DNA of 64,000 nt. It comes from Westiellopsis prolifica IICB1 (GTDB taxonomy: Bacteria > Cyanobacteriota > Cyanobacteriia > Cyanobacteriales > Nostocaceae). A model generated the notes under the pieces. The model worked only from the letters and a program-made list of their open reading frames with translations. It was not told the DNA's origin and ran no database searches. The stretch covers positions 121,040 through 185,039 of the forward strand of contig NZ_NAPS01000001.1 of NCBI RefSeq assembly GCF_004323185.1, read 5' to 3'. Each line of letters begins with the position of its first letter. The first letter of the stretch is position 1. Of this stretch, positions 38,720 through 48,468 are shown in pieces. The translations under genes and the position numbers were made by a program.

Positions 38720-39421
38720 ATGAATCAAACATCCATCCAAGCAATCCTAGTTTGTCAAGGCGCAGAGTACCAAGCTGTGTGCCGAGGCTTAAGCCGTGTC
38801 AGTGGCTATAAACCCCTGGTGATTCCTATACCTGTAGGCAGCAAACATGTATACACATACTTACAAAAAAGTCAAGAAATAAAAGATATTCTGAATCATC
38901 CACAATCCAAAATATTAGTGATGGGTTTGTGTGGCAGTCTCCAACCCCGCTATCAATTAGGGGATATTGTACTCTACACAGATTGTATTTATCAGCAAAA
39001 CACTGGTGAGATTTTGGTGTCTGAGTGTGATTCAACTTTGACAGCATCTTTACAGCATAGTCTGCAAGAAAAAGCTGCTGTTGTCAAAGCATTCACAAGC
39101 GATCGCATAATTTGTTTGAGTAGTGAAAAACGCCATCTCGGTCAAATTTTAGCAGCCAATGTTGTGGACATGGAAGGCTTTGCTGTTCTGGAATTTTTCA
39201 AGTCAACTGGAGTGCGAGTGGGAATGGTGCGGGTAGTAAGTGACGGATGCGATCATAATTTACCAAATCTGAATTCGACCCTGAATTCTGATGGTTCACT
39301 TCAGCCTTTGTCTTTAACTATAGCTATGCTGAAACAACCCATTGGTGCAATGAGGTTGGTTCGAGGTGCTTTGCAGGGACTGCAAGTATTAGAGAAAGTG
39401 ACAACTTGTTTGTTTCAATAG
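38720..39421 (+). CDS. nucleoside phosphorylase / MTA-SAH nucleosidase-like protein
   Basis: 233 residues. VMGLCGSLQPRYQLGDIVLY is the base/ribose-binding loop and VVDMEGFAVLEFFK contains the catalytic-site MEGFA typical of the PNP_UDP_1 superfamily. DGCDHNLPNLN near the C-terminus carries the usual purine-site Asp. It would cleave a purine nucleoside or an adenosyl by-product. A relative, HpnG, acts in hopanoid synthesis, and an hpnA-like gene lies 4 kb away, but identity is not proven. Stands alone. Confidence 0.75.
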   Translation: MNQTSIQAILVCQGAEYQAVCRGLSRVSGYKPLVIPIPVGSKHVYTYLQKSQEIKDILNHPQSKILVMGLCGSLQPRYQLGDIVLYTDCIYQQNTGEILVSECDSTLTASLQHSLQEKAAVVKAFTSDRIICLSSEKRHLGQILAANVVDMEGFAVLEFFKSTGVRVGMVRVVSDGCDHNLPNLNSTLNSDGSLQPLSLTIAMLKQPIGAMRLVRGALQGLQVLEKVTTCLFQ

Positions 39422-39544
39422 CTAATAGCTAATAGACATCTCCAGATTAACTATGGGTTGCCCAAAATCCTTGTAGAGACGTGAAATTACCCTGCGGGAA
39501 CGCTAAAAGCGAACACGTCTCTACATTCTTTTTCACGCCTATGT

Positions 39545-40594
39545 CTATGAGCCTTTATTTGATTCTTCTGGGACGATATCTACTAACAGCTTGCGATTAT
39601 TACGCAAAATAGTCAGTTGCGATCGCACTCCCACACGTTCTGGTGTTAAAAACTTCTGCAAGTCTTCGATTCCGCGCAGTGGGGAATTATTCAAACCAAC
39701 TATGACATCTCCTTGCAGCAAACCAGCTTTTTTCGCCGGACTGTTTGGTTCAACGTGCATCACAAAAATACCAGTATCCACAGCTAATTCATTAAATAGC
39801 ATGATGCGCCGGGAAATTTGGACATTTTGTCCACCAATACCAATATAACCACGCCGGACTTGACCATATCTCATCAAAGTCGGGATAACCATTTTGGCTG
39901 TGTTAATCGGTACTGCAAAACAAATTCCTTGCGCCGCCATAACAATAGCAGTATTTACACCAATAACTTCACCGTGGGAAGTAACTAAAGGGCCACCAGA
40001 ATTACCCGGATTCAAAGCAGCATCAGTTTGGATAATATTTTCAATCACCTTACCAGAACGAGATTGAAAAGAACGTCCCAATGCACTGATCACTCCAGTC
40101 GTCACTGTTGTTTGAAAACCATAAGGATGACCGATCGCGATCGCTAACTGACCAACTCGTAAAGCTTGGGAATCACCAAAACGTGCAGCGATTAAATTTG
40201 GTGCATGAATTCTAATGACTGCCAAATCTGTATCAGGATCATCACCAATCATTTCGGCATCGTAACTGCGACCATCAGACAGTGTAATCTGAATTTTTGA
40301 TGCGCCGTGTATAACATGACTATTAGTAAGAATGTAGCCATCCTGAGTGAAGATCAATCCAGAACCATTACCACGTACTTCTTGAGTTAAAGGTTGATAA
40401 TTGCGTCCGCGTCCTGTCATCCATTTTTGCACATCAATATTAACAACCGTAGGACTAACTTTTTCCACTACATTGATAACAGCTTGCGAATAAGCATCAA
40501 GAAGTTGTTCATCAGTTTTTGGGTTGTTTTGTGGCGATCGCGAATTATCAGGAGCAAAATTATCGTTTGATACCCATCCCAAATTTCTGAACAT
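39545..40594 (-). CDS. HtrA/Deg-type serine protease with PDZ domain
   Basis: 349 residues. Catalytic triad: His in LTNSHVIHG, Asp in DPDTDLAVIRI, Ser in ALNPGNSGGPLV. One PDZ domain is at about 250-340 (VEPNSPAKKAGLLQGDVIVGL). No signal peptide or membrane anchor is obvious at the N-terminus, unlike most HtrA/HhoA/HhoB proteins, so location is uncertain. It would degrade or refold damaged proteins. Single gene; a GCGATCGC pair lies inside. Confidence 0.88.
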   Translation of the reverse strand: MFRNLGWVSNDNFAPDNSRSPQNNPKTDEQLLDAYSQAVINVVEKVSPTVVNIDVQKWMTGRGRNYQPLTQEVRGNGSGLIFTQDGYILTNSHVIHGASKIQITLSDGRSYDAEMIGDDPDTDLAVIRIHAPNLIAARFGDSQALRVGQLAIAIGHPYGFQTTVTTGVISALGRSFQSRSGKVIENIIQTDAALNPGNSGGPLVTSHGEVIGVNTAIVMAAQGICFAVPINTAKMVIPTLMRYGQVRRGYIGIGGQNVQISRRIMLFNELAVDTGIFVMHVEPNSPAKKAGLLQGDVIVGLNNSPLRGIEDLQKFLTPERVGVRSQLTILRNNRKLLVDIVPEESNKGS

Positions 40595-40800
40595 AATTTG
40601 TCAATCCTATCATTTTACAGGCAGAGATCAAGTGAGGAGGTGGGAGTGTGGAGAGTGAAGACAGACAAGGGAGAAAACCGAAAACCAACCACTAACCAAC
40701 AACCAACCATCAACTATGTCCTTACTTCCTGATTCTGACAAAAATTTTTTAGTTTTGACAAAAGAAACGTTTTGTGATGTTGTTTTGCGATCGCAATCAA

Positions 40801-40871
40801 CCTTAGTGTCTTCGTGTCTTGGTGTTTCAAAAATCATTTATTCACCACTAAGTCACAAAGACACCAAAAAA
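40801..40871. repeat. 'cttggtgtttcaaaaat' intergenic palindrome, copy
   Basis: gtgtcttcgtgtcttggtgtttcaaaaatcattt followed by accactaagtcacaaagacacc is a diverged inverted repeat of the same family as 2278-2313 and 55313-55378. Confidence 0.6.
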
Positions 40872-40950
40872 TTAGGTTGAGTTAAACGCAAAAACTCAAC
40901 CTACTCTTAATATTGTCCCCTTTCCCCAATCCCCAATCCCCGATCCCCGA

Positions 40951-41448
40951 TCAAAACCTCAAACCGACACCACCCTGCAAAGAGAAAGTTGTACCACCAC
41001 CCCGCAAAGCATCAAAGCCAATAATGGCATTACCAAAAAGCACAGTATTGCTATTAGGTACAACATAATCAATACCCGGCTGTAAAGCAAAGCTAATTTT
41101 ATTACCAACCGGTGAAGGCGTATCACCACCAGCAAAAATTAGCCCAGCTCCTAAATAAGCATCAGTTTGCCAATTTAGGGGAAAATCATAGGAAACTGTT
41201 GGTACGAGCGCTATGTTATTAGCCAAAAAAGCTTGACCGCGAAAGGAAACAGGTGTTTCCAAAAGTTTGTAACGAAAGGCTACAACCCCACCAATTTGAG
41301 TACCATCTGCAAAACCAACCGCAGGTCCCACACCGACGTAACTACCATAGGCTGCTTGAGCATGTGCTGGTTGGGTAAATTGGCTCAAACTCAAAATTGA
41401 ACTAGCCACACCCACAAACACAGATATTAAATACTTAAGACGCTTCAT
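40951..41448 (-). CDS. exported beta-barrel-like outer membrane protein
   Basis: 165 residues. A signal peptide of about 30 residues (KRLKYLISVFVGVASSILSL ... PAHA) with cleavage after AHA is clear. The mature part alternates hydrophobic and polar residues, is rich in Gly and aromatic residues, and ends in GLRF, a C-terminal Phe typical of outer-membrane barrels. It is too small for a porin; an eight-strand barrel fits. Function unknown. Heptamer-like cccaatc tracts flank it on both sides. Confidence 0.7.
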   Translation of the reverse strand: MKRLKYLISVFVGVASSILSLSQFTQPAHAQAAYGSYVGVGPAVGFADGTQIGGVVAFRYKLLETPVSFRGQAFLANNIALVPTVSYDFPLNWQTDAYLGAGLIFAGGDTPSPVGNKISFALQPGIDYVVPNSNTVLFGNAIIGFDALRGGGTTFSLQGGVGLRF

Positions 41449-41507
41449 TTGCCGACTCTCCTCACTTTTGTTGGTAGTTGCTGGTTACTGATTGTTGGTA
41501 GTTCAAC

Positions 41508-41606
41508 GCCCAATCCCCCATGCCCAATTCCCCATGCCCCATGCCCAATTCCCCATGCCCAATCCCCAATCCCCAATCCCCAATGCCCAATCCCCAATGC
41601 TCAATC
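41508..41606. repeat. tandem CCCAATx / CCCATGx heptamer cluster
   Basis: About fourteen imperfect heptamers (cccaatc, cccatgc, cccaatt, cccaatg) fill nearly the whole gap between the barrel protein and the RDD gene. Confidence 0.9.
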
Positions 41607-43757
41607 CTACGGACACCGGGGATGAATACCACCTTGAGTACAAATGTAAGCTAATTGCTTGGGATCTAAATTTTTGACTTGGCTAAAATCGACTCCTTTA
41701 ACTACAGCAGATTGTGAACCGGTGGATGGAGTTTGGACAAATTGATCGGCTGGATCTTGTTTTGCTGGTAAGAGAACAGCGCCTTGAAAATCAGCTTCTG
41801 TGAGATTTGCTCCCCGTAAATCAGCAAGACTTAAATCGGCATTTCGGAAGTTGACACCGGTCAGGTTAGCAGAACGGAAATTAGTGTTGGTTAAGCGAGT
41901 TGCACTAAGATTAGCATTGCTGAGATCTGCACGTTGCAAATTTGCTCCTGATAAGTCTGCTGCTTGCCAATCAGTTTTGCTCAAGTTGGCAAAGGGTAAT
42001 TGTGTACCAATAGCAATGACACGACCCAAGCGAGCAGCATATAAATCAGCATCGTTAAATATAGCTTCGCTCAAATCTGCTCCGGTAAGGCTGACATTTT
42101 CTAAAACTGCACCACTGACATCGGCTCCCATTAATTGAGCGCTGCTCAAGTTGGCACCAACCAGACGTGCATTAGATAATTTCGCTCCCTTTAAGTTAGC
42201 GCGGCTAAAATCTGTACCTACCATCAAGACACGGCTGAGATTAGCTTCGCTGAGATTGGCTTGTTTGAGTTGAGCGCCATTTAAATTTGCAATCCAATCA
42301 TCGAAGGTATCCCAGCGTTGATCGTCACCTACTCCCCGGAAGGTAGCGCCTTTGAGACTAGCAAAGGAAAGATTTGCTCCTTTGAAATTGACTCCTGATA
42401 GATCAGCTTTATCTAGTGCCAAGTTAAATATAGGACGATCTGCGGCACCGTATTGAAATAATTGAATACGGCTGAGGTCGAGGTCGTTAACTTTAGCGCT
42501 ATTAACTGCAATGATTTTGTTAATTGCCTGCTGATTATTCTGCAAGTGCTTCTGTCGCAATTCCCGTTCTGGAGATGGATTGCTGGTTGATTCTAAGTCT
42601 TCAGCCAAAGACTGATTCATGCGTTTTAAATCAGGGATGGCTGAGAGACCGATATTTGCCAAGGCCCGCTCTATTGTCTCGATTTGGCTAGGGTCAGTTT
42701 CTTTAGCCAACAGTTCTACAAGGTATTTGGTGGCTTGGGGATCATTGAGAGTACCCATTGCCAAAATAGCATTACGCCGATCTGCATTGCTGATGCCAGA
42801 GTTAGGACTCAATTGCTTAATCAGGGCAAGGAATTGTTGACTATTACGCTGCTCGGAGACTCGTCGATTTTGCTGAGTCTGGATGTATACTTGAGTACCG
42901 ACCAGAGTTGTTAGTACACCAGCCATACTCAACAGTGCGATCGCCAGTAGGGTCATACTAGGATTACGTTGCAACCATTCCCAAGGATTAGCAGGCGGTT
43001 GCGTTTTGTCTGTGATCACAACTGAAGCGATCGCAGCGTCTTCATCTCCTGTTTCTGTCCATTGAGTTTGCTTTTGTTCCTCTAACTGTTCCGTGAGCGG
43101 TTGATTTGCGTCTATGACGTAAGTACCTGCAATCACGTCATGAAGTGCGCGCCTTTTTCCCAATGGCAAGCCTCTGGCTTCTAAGAGCATCATCAAACCA
43201 GCGACTACAGTGAAAACACCTAAGTTAGGAAAAGTTGGGCTATTGCGCCAGAGCATATAAGCTACAGATAGACTCAGAGTCCACCGCCCAATACCTTCTC
43301 GCACTAGAACAGCCCCTACACCAGGCGGTTTGCCTTGAGAATTGACAACCCGCACACCAAACCAGCGTTTGGGAATAGTGCTACCTGTTTTTGCTAATAG
43401 AAGCAATTGCCAAGCAGAAAGTGTTAGGGGCGCTAGTATTGCTACTGTCCACAAAAAATTTGTCGGCCATGCAATATTGCGAGTGCCGTAGCTTACAGGC
43501 AGAGCTAGGGGACGAGCGATTTCTCTTTCTGTTACAATCAATACAGGGTTCAGTGGCACTCGGTTAAGGTCAGTTCTAGTGTTCAGATATGCACCAAGGC
43601 TGAAAGGAACTAACCCACTGATCACCACTAGCGTCATTTCCGTTACCCAAGCGGCTACACGTCTAGTATCCAGAGGCAGTATTTTTGGTTTACCTGGTTC
43701 ATTTGACTGACTAGAACTAGATTTATCATTACTTCTCCTCACAATTGGGGTTGCCAT
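41607..43757 (-). CDS. RDD-family membrane protein with HEAT-like and pentapeptide repeats
   Basis: 716 residues. An RDD-type membrane domain occupies about residues 30-215 ([31 protein letters not shown]). Another membrane helix is at about 268-290 ([20 protein letters not shown]). A HEAT-like stretch around 325-375 ([20 protein letters not shown]) follows. The C-terminal 270 residues are pentapeptide repeats of the A(D/N)Lxx type ([20 protein letters not shown]), forming a right-handed quadrilateral helix. The fusion is typical of cyanobacteria; function is unknown, probably a membrane-bound scaffold. The next gene upstream starts 57 bases before it on the same strand. Confidence 0.85.
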   Translation of the reverse strand: MATPIVRRSNDKSSSSQSNEPGKPKILPLDTRRVAAWVTEMTLVVISGLVPFSLGAYLNTRTDLNRVPLNPVLIVTEREIARPLALPVSYGTRNIAWPTNFLWTVAILAPLTLSAWQLLLLAKTGSTIPKRWFGVRVVNSQGKPPGVGAVLVREGIGRWTLSLSVAYMLWRNSPTFPNLGVFTVVAGLMMLLEARGLPLGKRRALHDVIAGTYVIDANQPLTEQLEEQKQTQWTETGDEDAAIASVVITDKTQPPANPWEWLQRNPSMTLLAIALLSMAGVLTTLVGTQVYIQTQQNRRVSEQRNSQQFLALIKQLSPNSGISNADRRNAILAMGTLNDPQATKYLVELLAKETDPSQIETIERALANIGLSAIPDLKRMNQSLAEDLESTSNPSPERELRQKHLQNNQQAINKIIAVNSAKVNDLDLSRIQLFQYGAADRPIFNLALDKADLSGVNFKGANLSFASLKGATFRGVGDDQRWDTFDDWIANLNGAQLKQANLSEANLSRVLMVGTDFSRANLKGAKLSNARLVGANLSSAQLMGADVSGAVLENVSLTGADLSEAIFNDADLYAARLGRVIAIGTQLPFANLSKTDWQAADLSGANLQRADLSNANLSATRLTNTNFRSANLTGVNFRNADLSLADLRGANLTEADFQGAVLLPAKQDPADQFVQTPSTGSQSAVVKGVDFSQVKNLDPKQLAYICTQGGIHPRCP

Positions 43758-43813
43758 TGCAATATTTCCCTTGAACTTTTATATATATGCCGCTCTAGGC
43801 GTGTCAAAATATA

Positions 43814-44158
43814 CTATTTGTTGCGTTGCGAACTACTAGACACAATAAATTTGTATCCGAAATAAACTAGTCCTGCCAAGAGTGCCAAACTAATTGCAGA
43901 AGCAACAAATTTAAACACTGCTTGCACCACCGCCAAACCTAATAAAACACCAACACTCCCAACGACTATTTTTCCTGTTCCAGATAGGGTATTAAACCAA
44001 TTTGACAATTGCCGTAATTGCGAATTTACATTGGAAAAACTAGGCACAGAGGATTGATCAACTTGTTGTGACTTGGTTTTTTTCTTAGAAGACGAATCAA
44101 TTTCTGCCTCCAGTTTGCGGAGACGTTGTTGTAAGTCTTCTTCAGATTGAGGATTCAT
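43814..44158 (-). CDS. small membrane protein with coiled coil
   Basis: 114 residues from ATG 44158, chosen because AGGAG lies seven bases before it. An upstream extension to 44335 exists but overlaps the IsrB element. The N-terminal coiled coil (EEDLQQRLRKLEAEIDSSSKK) leads to two hydrophobic stretches at about 63-83 and 85-105. The function is unknown. Its 5' untranslated region starts inside the end of the IsrB element, so that insertion probably changed its promoter. Confidence 0.7.
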   Translation of the reverse strand: MNPQSEEDLQQRLRKLEAEIDSSSKKKTKSQQVDQSSVPSFSNVNSQLRQLSNWFNTLSGTGKIVVGSVGVLLGLAVVQAVFKFVASAISLALLAGLVYFGYKFIVSSSSQRNK

Positions 44159-44216
44159 AAGATCTCCTGGAATGTGTGGAAACGAGCGTGTCTTTAGACC
44201 TGAGAGGAAACACGAC

Positions 44217-45311
44217 TCAAGCGAACGCCACTTGCTCCACTTGGGGAAACCCCAAGACCGCAGTGGCTCCTTTAGTCGCAGTGGATGTTCTCCATGATCC
44301 GTAAGCCTTGAAAATGCAATCTTTAGGGGTCGCATTTTGTGTTAATCGCTTACCAGTTGCAAAGCTATGCAAACTAATTGTTTTTCTGTTTGGATCTTTT
44401 TTAGTGGGTGATTCTTGCCAACCACCGACATAACAAAATCCAAATTTAGGATGTCTTACTACTGAACCGCGTTTAAATCCTGCGCTAATTGTTCCGCCAT
44501 ATCTAGAGCGAGTATGCCCAGCAGAGTGCTGCAATCGGTGAAGTTGACGACGATGAAATTCTAATGGAACAATCTCAATCAATTGAGTGTTTTCTGGCTT
44601 TTGGTGTCCACCTACAAACCAATTAGCTAACACCCAGGAATCGACACAGTGAGCATCAAACTTATTAGATAGTTTGTTTTTAGACTTTTTCAAACCTAAG
44701 TTTTGACGGTTTTCGTAAGTGTCATTGCCTGTTCGGGTTTCCAAGTTGGCAATTGTTTCTAGTTCTGAGTAGAACCATTTTTTACCAACTTCCAACGGAC
44801 TAAACATTACGTTCCACTTTTTTGCACCAATAAGCGTTTTTGCTTTGATATCTTCAATCACAAAGGTGGAAACTGGAAATATCAAAGTTAGCAACTTGCA
44901 AATACGTAATTTCCATTGCCACCTAGCTTTTGTTGATGGAGGTAATTTCTGCTTATTTACAAGCCTGTTTTTACGATTTTGCCGGCATGGAGTATTGCGG
45001 AATCTTCTAGCACGCCGCATATTACGACGTACCTCTACATGGTCTTTAACCCAATCAACAGCATGGGTTTGAATGTTTAGATAAGTGTGAGATTGTGATT
45101 TAACCGTAAATCCTTCTCGTTTTGAACCTGGATCAACCCCAACCGCTATTGGTTGAGTGCTTCTATTAGATGGCTCTTGGTTTAGTCGAACACAAAATAC
45201 TCCTTTTTTAAAGAATGGTGTAGCCTTACCTGATTTAACCCAACGTCTTGCCCTACTTGGGGTTGTTGGCATTAGAGTCCGACTGCTTTGAGCAACTACT
45301 GGAACGAACAT
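44217..45311 (-). CDS. isrB: IsrB-type RuvC protein (HNH-less IscB relative)
   Basis: 364 residues. The N-terminal PLMP-type motif is RTLMPTTPSRARRW. RuvC-I is AVGVDPGSKREGF, followed by an Arg-rich bridge helix (EVRRNMRRARRFRNTPCR). RuvC-II is FVIEDIKAKT and RuvC-III KFDAHCVDSWVLAN. Only about 60 residues lie between RuvC-II and RuvC-III, so the HNH domain of IscB is absent; length and order fit IsrB, an omega-RNA-guided nickase family carried by IS200/IS605-like elements. No TnpA gene is present, so movement would need a helper. The upstream 250 bases fit an omega-RNA. Confidence 0.85.
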   Translation of the reverse strand: MFVPVVAQSSRTLMPTTPSRARRWVKSGKATPFFKKGVFCVRLNQEPSNRSTQPIAVGVDPGSKREGFTVKSQSHTYLNIQTHAVDWVKDHVEVRRNMRRARRFRNTPCRQNRKNRLVNKQKLPPSTKARWQWKLRICKLLTLIFPVSTFVIEDIKAKTLIGAKKWNVMFSPLEVGKKWFYSELETIANLETRTGNDTYENRQNLGLKKSKNKLSNKFDAHCVDSWVLANWFVGGHQKPENTQLIEIVPLEFHRRQLHRLQHSAGHTRSRYGGTISAGFKRGSVVRHPKFGFCYVGGWQESPTKKDPNRKTISLHSFATGKRLTQNATPKDCIFKAYGSWRTSTATKGATAVLGFPQVEQVAFA

Positions 45312-45560
45312 TTACGATAAGTCCTATTGCTAGGTGTATATATCCCTTCGCTACTGACTGCCACAGAGGTTAAAAACTAGGGAGGCATTCTTAACGTGTT
45401 TTGAACTACCACGCTCAGGCAATTCAGTTTAATTAGCTAGACACAAGTTTTAACTTGATTCAGGAAGTGGTAATTTCCCCTCTTGCAAGCCCAGTGGCTT
45501 TAGCCCTGGGTTAGTGACCTAAAACCCAAATATATCTGATCGTTAACTGTTGTCTTAGTG
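45312..45560 (-). ncRNA. probable omega-RNA of IsrB
   Basis: The non-coding stretch directly 5' of isrB is where IscB/IsrB loci carry their guide-bearing RNA. It has a nested hairpin CCCAG-GGCTAAAGCC-A-CTGGG (about 45492-45515), conserved-looking stretches such as GGGCTTGCAAGAGGGG and AAGAATGCCTCCC, and ends just before the ATG with AATAGGACTTATCG. The guide would lie at the 5' end, near 45540-45560, from sequence flanking the element. Boundaries are estimates. Confidence 0.55.
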
Positions 45561-45841
45561 ATTTTAGCGAATGTTATTGTCTGGATCAGAATGCGATCGC
45601 TAGTAGCAGTAAACAAAAGTTAAAAAGCTTATATTATTTAACTTTTGTACTTAATTGGTGATTATTTAATTATTTTGGCTGTCATTGTATGTCTTTTTCA
45701 GCTACTTGTATTTAAGTATTTAATGAAATTTTATACCAAAAATTTTGGGGAACAAAAGTGAATTTGCGGTCGTCCATAAATTCAGAATATTATGTATGAA
45801 TATCGCTCTTGATTAATCAGGAGCAAATCACATCATAAATT

Positions 45842-46279
45842 ATGAAGACGTATAAATTATTGAATTTTTTTTCATCAGTTATAGCATTAACAGCAAGTTT
45901 GCTACTCAGTAATCCTAAGTCTGCGATCGCAGATATGGTGACTATCAATCCTGATTTCCAGCCAGATCCAATGGTTTTAAATGGTAAATCTGGTGGTTCA
46001 AAACCTAGTGATTGCGGTAACATCGCTGCTACACCCAATCAAGTTATTGAAGTTACAAAGCCCATACCTTACTTAAAGCTTGCAGTCACAAGCGATGGTA
46101 AACCAACTTTGTTAGTTGAAGGGCCTGGTGGACGTTTCTGTGTTTTACCAGATAATTATTCTGGAGACAAACCAGAAATTTCCGGTTTTTGGCAAGCTGG
46201 TAAATACCTTTTGTACGTTGGGGAATTAGTCGATGGAGAACATGCATATACCCTTTCAATTTCCCAACAGAAAAATTAA
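45842..46279 (+). CDS. exported protein of unknown function
   Basis: 145 residues. The signal peptide covers about residues 1-31 (LLNFFSSVIALTASLLLSNP ... SAIA) with likely cleavage after AIA. The mature part has two Cys residues (SDCGNIAATP and GGRFCVLPD), which could form a disulphide, and ends YTLSISQQKN. It is probably periplasmic and beta-rich. No family recognised. Its start is preceded by gagcaaatcacatcataaatt without a clear ribosome site. Confidence 0.65.
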   Translation: MKTYKLLNFFSSVIALTASLLLSNPKSAIADMVTINPDFQPDPMVLNGKSGGSKPSDCGNIAATPNQVIEVTKPIPYLKLAVTSDGKPTLLVEGPGGRFCVLPDNYSGDKPEISGFWQAGKYLLYVGELVDGEHAYTLSISQQKN

Positions 46280-46285
46280 TAATAG

Positions 46286-46383
46286 TCAATGGTCATTTGT
46301 CAATGGTCATTTGTCATTTGTCATTGGTCATGAATCAGTTAACTGTTTAATTTGATAACTGATAACTGATAACTGATAACTGA
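46286..46383. repeat. tandem CAATGGT / TTGTCAT and CTGATAA heptamers
   Basis: Imperfect tcaatggtcatttg units (46286-46330) followed by four CTGATAA heptamers (46353-46383) fill the gap between convergent genes. Confidence 0.9.
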
Positions 46384-46393
46384 CAAGTCTCCC

Positions 46394-47308
46394 TCACCTT
46401 TTGGGTGTGAGATCACCAAATTTAATTAGCAGTGCGATCGCAATACTTACAGCTAAAATTAACACCATACTCAACGCTGAACCAAATCCCCAATTTTGGG
46501 TAGCACCAAGGAATTGATTATAAACTAACCGTGCTGCTGTGCTACTCGAAGCACCACCTAGTAATTCTGGATTAATAAAATCTCCTAAAGCAGTAATAAA
46601 TACTAAAAAAGAAGCTGCTGCTATACCAGTGAGAGTTTGGGGTACGGTTACTTTCCAAAAAGTTTGTACAGGATTTGCACCCAAGTCAGCTGCTGCTTCT
46701 AACAAACGTTTGTCTAATTTTTCCAGAGATGCGTATAAAATTAATACCATGTAGGGTAACAAACCATAACTCATACCAATTAAGACAGCAGGACTGCGGT
46801 TAAGCAAATCTAGAGTTGGTAATCCCACACTATTTAAAACTGTGTTTAGTAAACCAGTGGGACGTAAAATTGCAATCCAAGCGTAGGTACGAAGTAACGA
46901 GGAAGTCCACAACGGTAAAACAAAACCGATTAAAAGCAAATTTCGCCAGCGCTGTGGTACAGTCTGCGCGATCCAATAAGCGATAGGAAAACCCAAGATT
47001 AAACATATAATTGTACTCTTAACAGCAAAAGATAGCGATCGCCTAATCACTCGCAGATACAAAGGATCAAACAGTCGAATATAGTTATCAAAACCACTAG
47101 GAATGACTAAATCACCTGGTCGAATTCCAGGTACTAAACTTAATTCTAAAATGAGCAGTGTTGGCAATACTAGCAGCAACAACAACCAAATTCCAGAGGG
47201 TGCGAGTAATGCGAAAGGTTGTAACCAGTTTACATTTCGACGCAATTTTGGAACTGGGTTAAATTCGCTTGTGGAATCAATTTGAGAAGAGGGAATTTGA
47301 GTAGACAC
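46394..47308 (-). CDS. potB: spermidine/putrescine-type ABC transporter permease
   Basis: 304 residues with six hydrophobic segments. The EAA loop is visible as EAAADLGANPVQTFWKVTVPQ, which contacts the ATPase. It matches the PotB-type inner-membrane permease. It follows potD by 29 bases in the same operon. A second permease, PotC, normally comes next; here the operon ends and a plus-strand gene follows, so either this permease forms a homodimer or potC is elsewhere. Confidence 0.88.
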   Translation of the reverse strand: MSTQIPSSQIDSTSEFNPVPKLRRNVNWLQPFALLAPSGIWLLLLLVLPTLLILELSLVPGIRPGDLVIPSGFDNYIRLFDPLYLRVIRRSLSFAVKSTIICLILGFPIAYWIAQTVPQRWRNLLLIGFVLPLWTSSLLRTYAWIAILRPTGLLNTVLNSVGLPTLDLLNRSPAVLIGMSYGLLPYMVLILYASLEKLDKRLLEAAADLGANPVQTFWKVTVPQTLTGIAAASFLVFITALGDFINPELLGGASSSTAARLVYNQFLGATQNWGFGSALSMVLILAVSIAIALLIKFGDLTPKR

Positions 47309-47337
47309 GGTTATAAATTATCAAATATTTTCGGTCT

Positions 47338-48423
47338 TTATGCACTAGTTAATGCAGTCCAATAGCGATCATATACTTCTTCAATTTTTCCCAAAGGTGT
47401 GATACGTTCACACTTTTCTAGTATCGATTCTGGGGGAAATATATTAGGATCATTTTTGATTCTTTTTGGTAATAATTCAAAAGCAGCTTGACTCGATGTC
47501 GTCACCCAAAGACGCTGGCTAAGTTGTGCTGCTACTTCGGGTTGAAAAATAAAATTTATCCAAGCATAAGCTGCATCAATATTGGGAGCGGTGGTTGGAA
47601 TTACAATTGTATCTGTCCAGAGTGAAGAACCACTTTTAGGAACAATATATTTGAATTTAGGATTTTCTTGAGTAATTTTCACCGCATCTGATGAATAACA
47701 CATTGATAATAATAAATCTCCCGCCAATATTTGATTGCGCCAAGCATCTGTATCAAAAGCTGCGATCGCAGGTTTGAGAACTTGCAATTTTTCATAAGCT
47801 TGTTTAATTTCACTTTCTTTTTTAGAATTATAGGAATAACCCAGCATCTTTAATACAGCCCCCATCACTTCTCTGACATCGTTTAACAAAGTGATTTTTT
47901 TGTTGAGTTGCTGTTGATTTTGCCAAAGATAGTCCCAATCTTCCGGTGGATTTTTGAGAATCTCAGAATTATAAATTAAACCTGTTGTACCCCAATTGAA
48001 GGGAATGCTGTAGCGATTATTGGGGTCATAAGCAGGATTTTTAAAGCGGGTAAATAAATTGTTTAAGCCTATCAAACGTTGGTGATTTAGTTCTATTAAT
48101 AAACCCTTATCCGCCATTTTTTGCACCATATAATCAGAAGGGTAAATTACACTATAAGTTCCGCCACCACCAGCTTGTAGTTTATTGAGCATGACTTCGT
48201 TAGAATCATACACGTCTGTAAATACTTTGATACCAGTTTCAGCATTGAAAGTTTTAAATAATTCTTGATCTACATATTGCGCCCAAGTATAAATATCTAG
48301 TTGATCGCGAGAAGTTTTATTATTAGAATTCGCCCGCACCTCAGCTAGTCTCCAACCACAACTAGTTAAAGATAAGCTAGAAAGTAATACTAAGTGTTTT
48401 AAAAATAGTCGTCTTGTAGTCAT
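47338..48423 (-). CDS. potD: PotD-type polyamine-binding lipoprotein
   Basis: 361 residues. The N-terminus TTRRLFLKHLVLLSSLSLTS followed by Cys is a lipobox with a twin-Arg-like start, so it should be a lipid-anchored periplasmic protein. DIYTWAQYVDQELFKTFNAE and YPSDYMVQKMADKGLL are typical of PotD/PotF binding proteins. It would capture spermidine or putrescine and deliver it to PotB. It lies between potA and potB. Confidence 0.88.
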   Translation of the reverse strand: MTTRRLFLKHLVLLSSLSLTSCGWRLAEVRANSNNKTSRDQLDIYTWAQYVDQELFKTFNAETGIKVFTDVYDSNEVMLNKLQAGGGGTYSVIYPSDYMVQKMADKGLLIELNHQRLIGLNNLFTRFKNPAYDPNNRYSIPFNWGTTGLIYNSEILKNPPEDWDYLWQNQQQLNKKITLLNDVREVMGAVLKMLGYSYNSKKESEIKQAYEKLQVLKPAIAAFDTDAWRNQILAGDLLLSMCYSSDAVKITQENPKFKYIVPKSGSSLWTDTIVIPTTAPNIDAAYAWINFIFQPEVAAQLSQRLWVTTSSQAAFELLPKRIKNDPNIFPPESILEKCERITPLGKIEEVYDRYWTALTSA

Positions 48424-48468
48424 TTGCTATTAGTCAATGGTCAATGGTCAATGGTCAATGGTCAATGA
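48424..48468. repeat. tandem TCAATGG heptamers inside the pot operon
   Basis: Six near-perfect heptamers fill the 45-base gap between potA and potD. Confidence 0.9.

Noticed and set aside
43814..44335. Longer start at 44335 for the small membrane protein
   Set aside because: The extra 59 codons are antisense-frame readings of the isrB 3' end; a strong AGGAG precedes the internal ATG at 44158.
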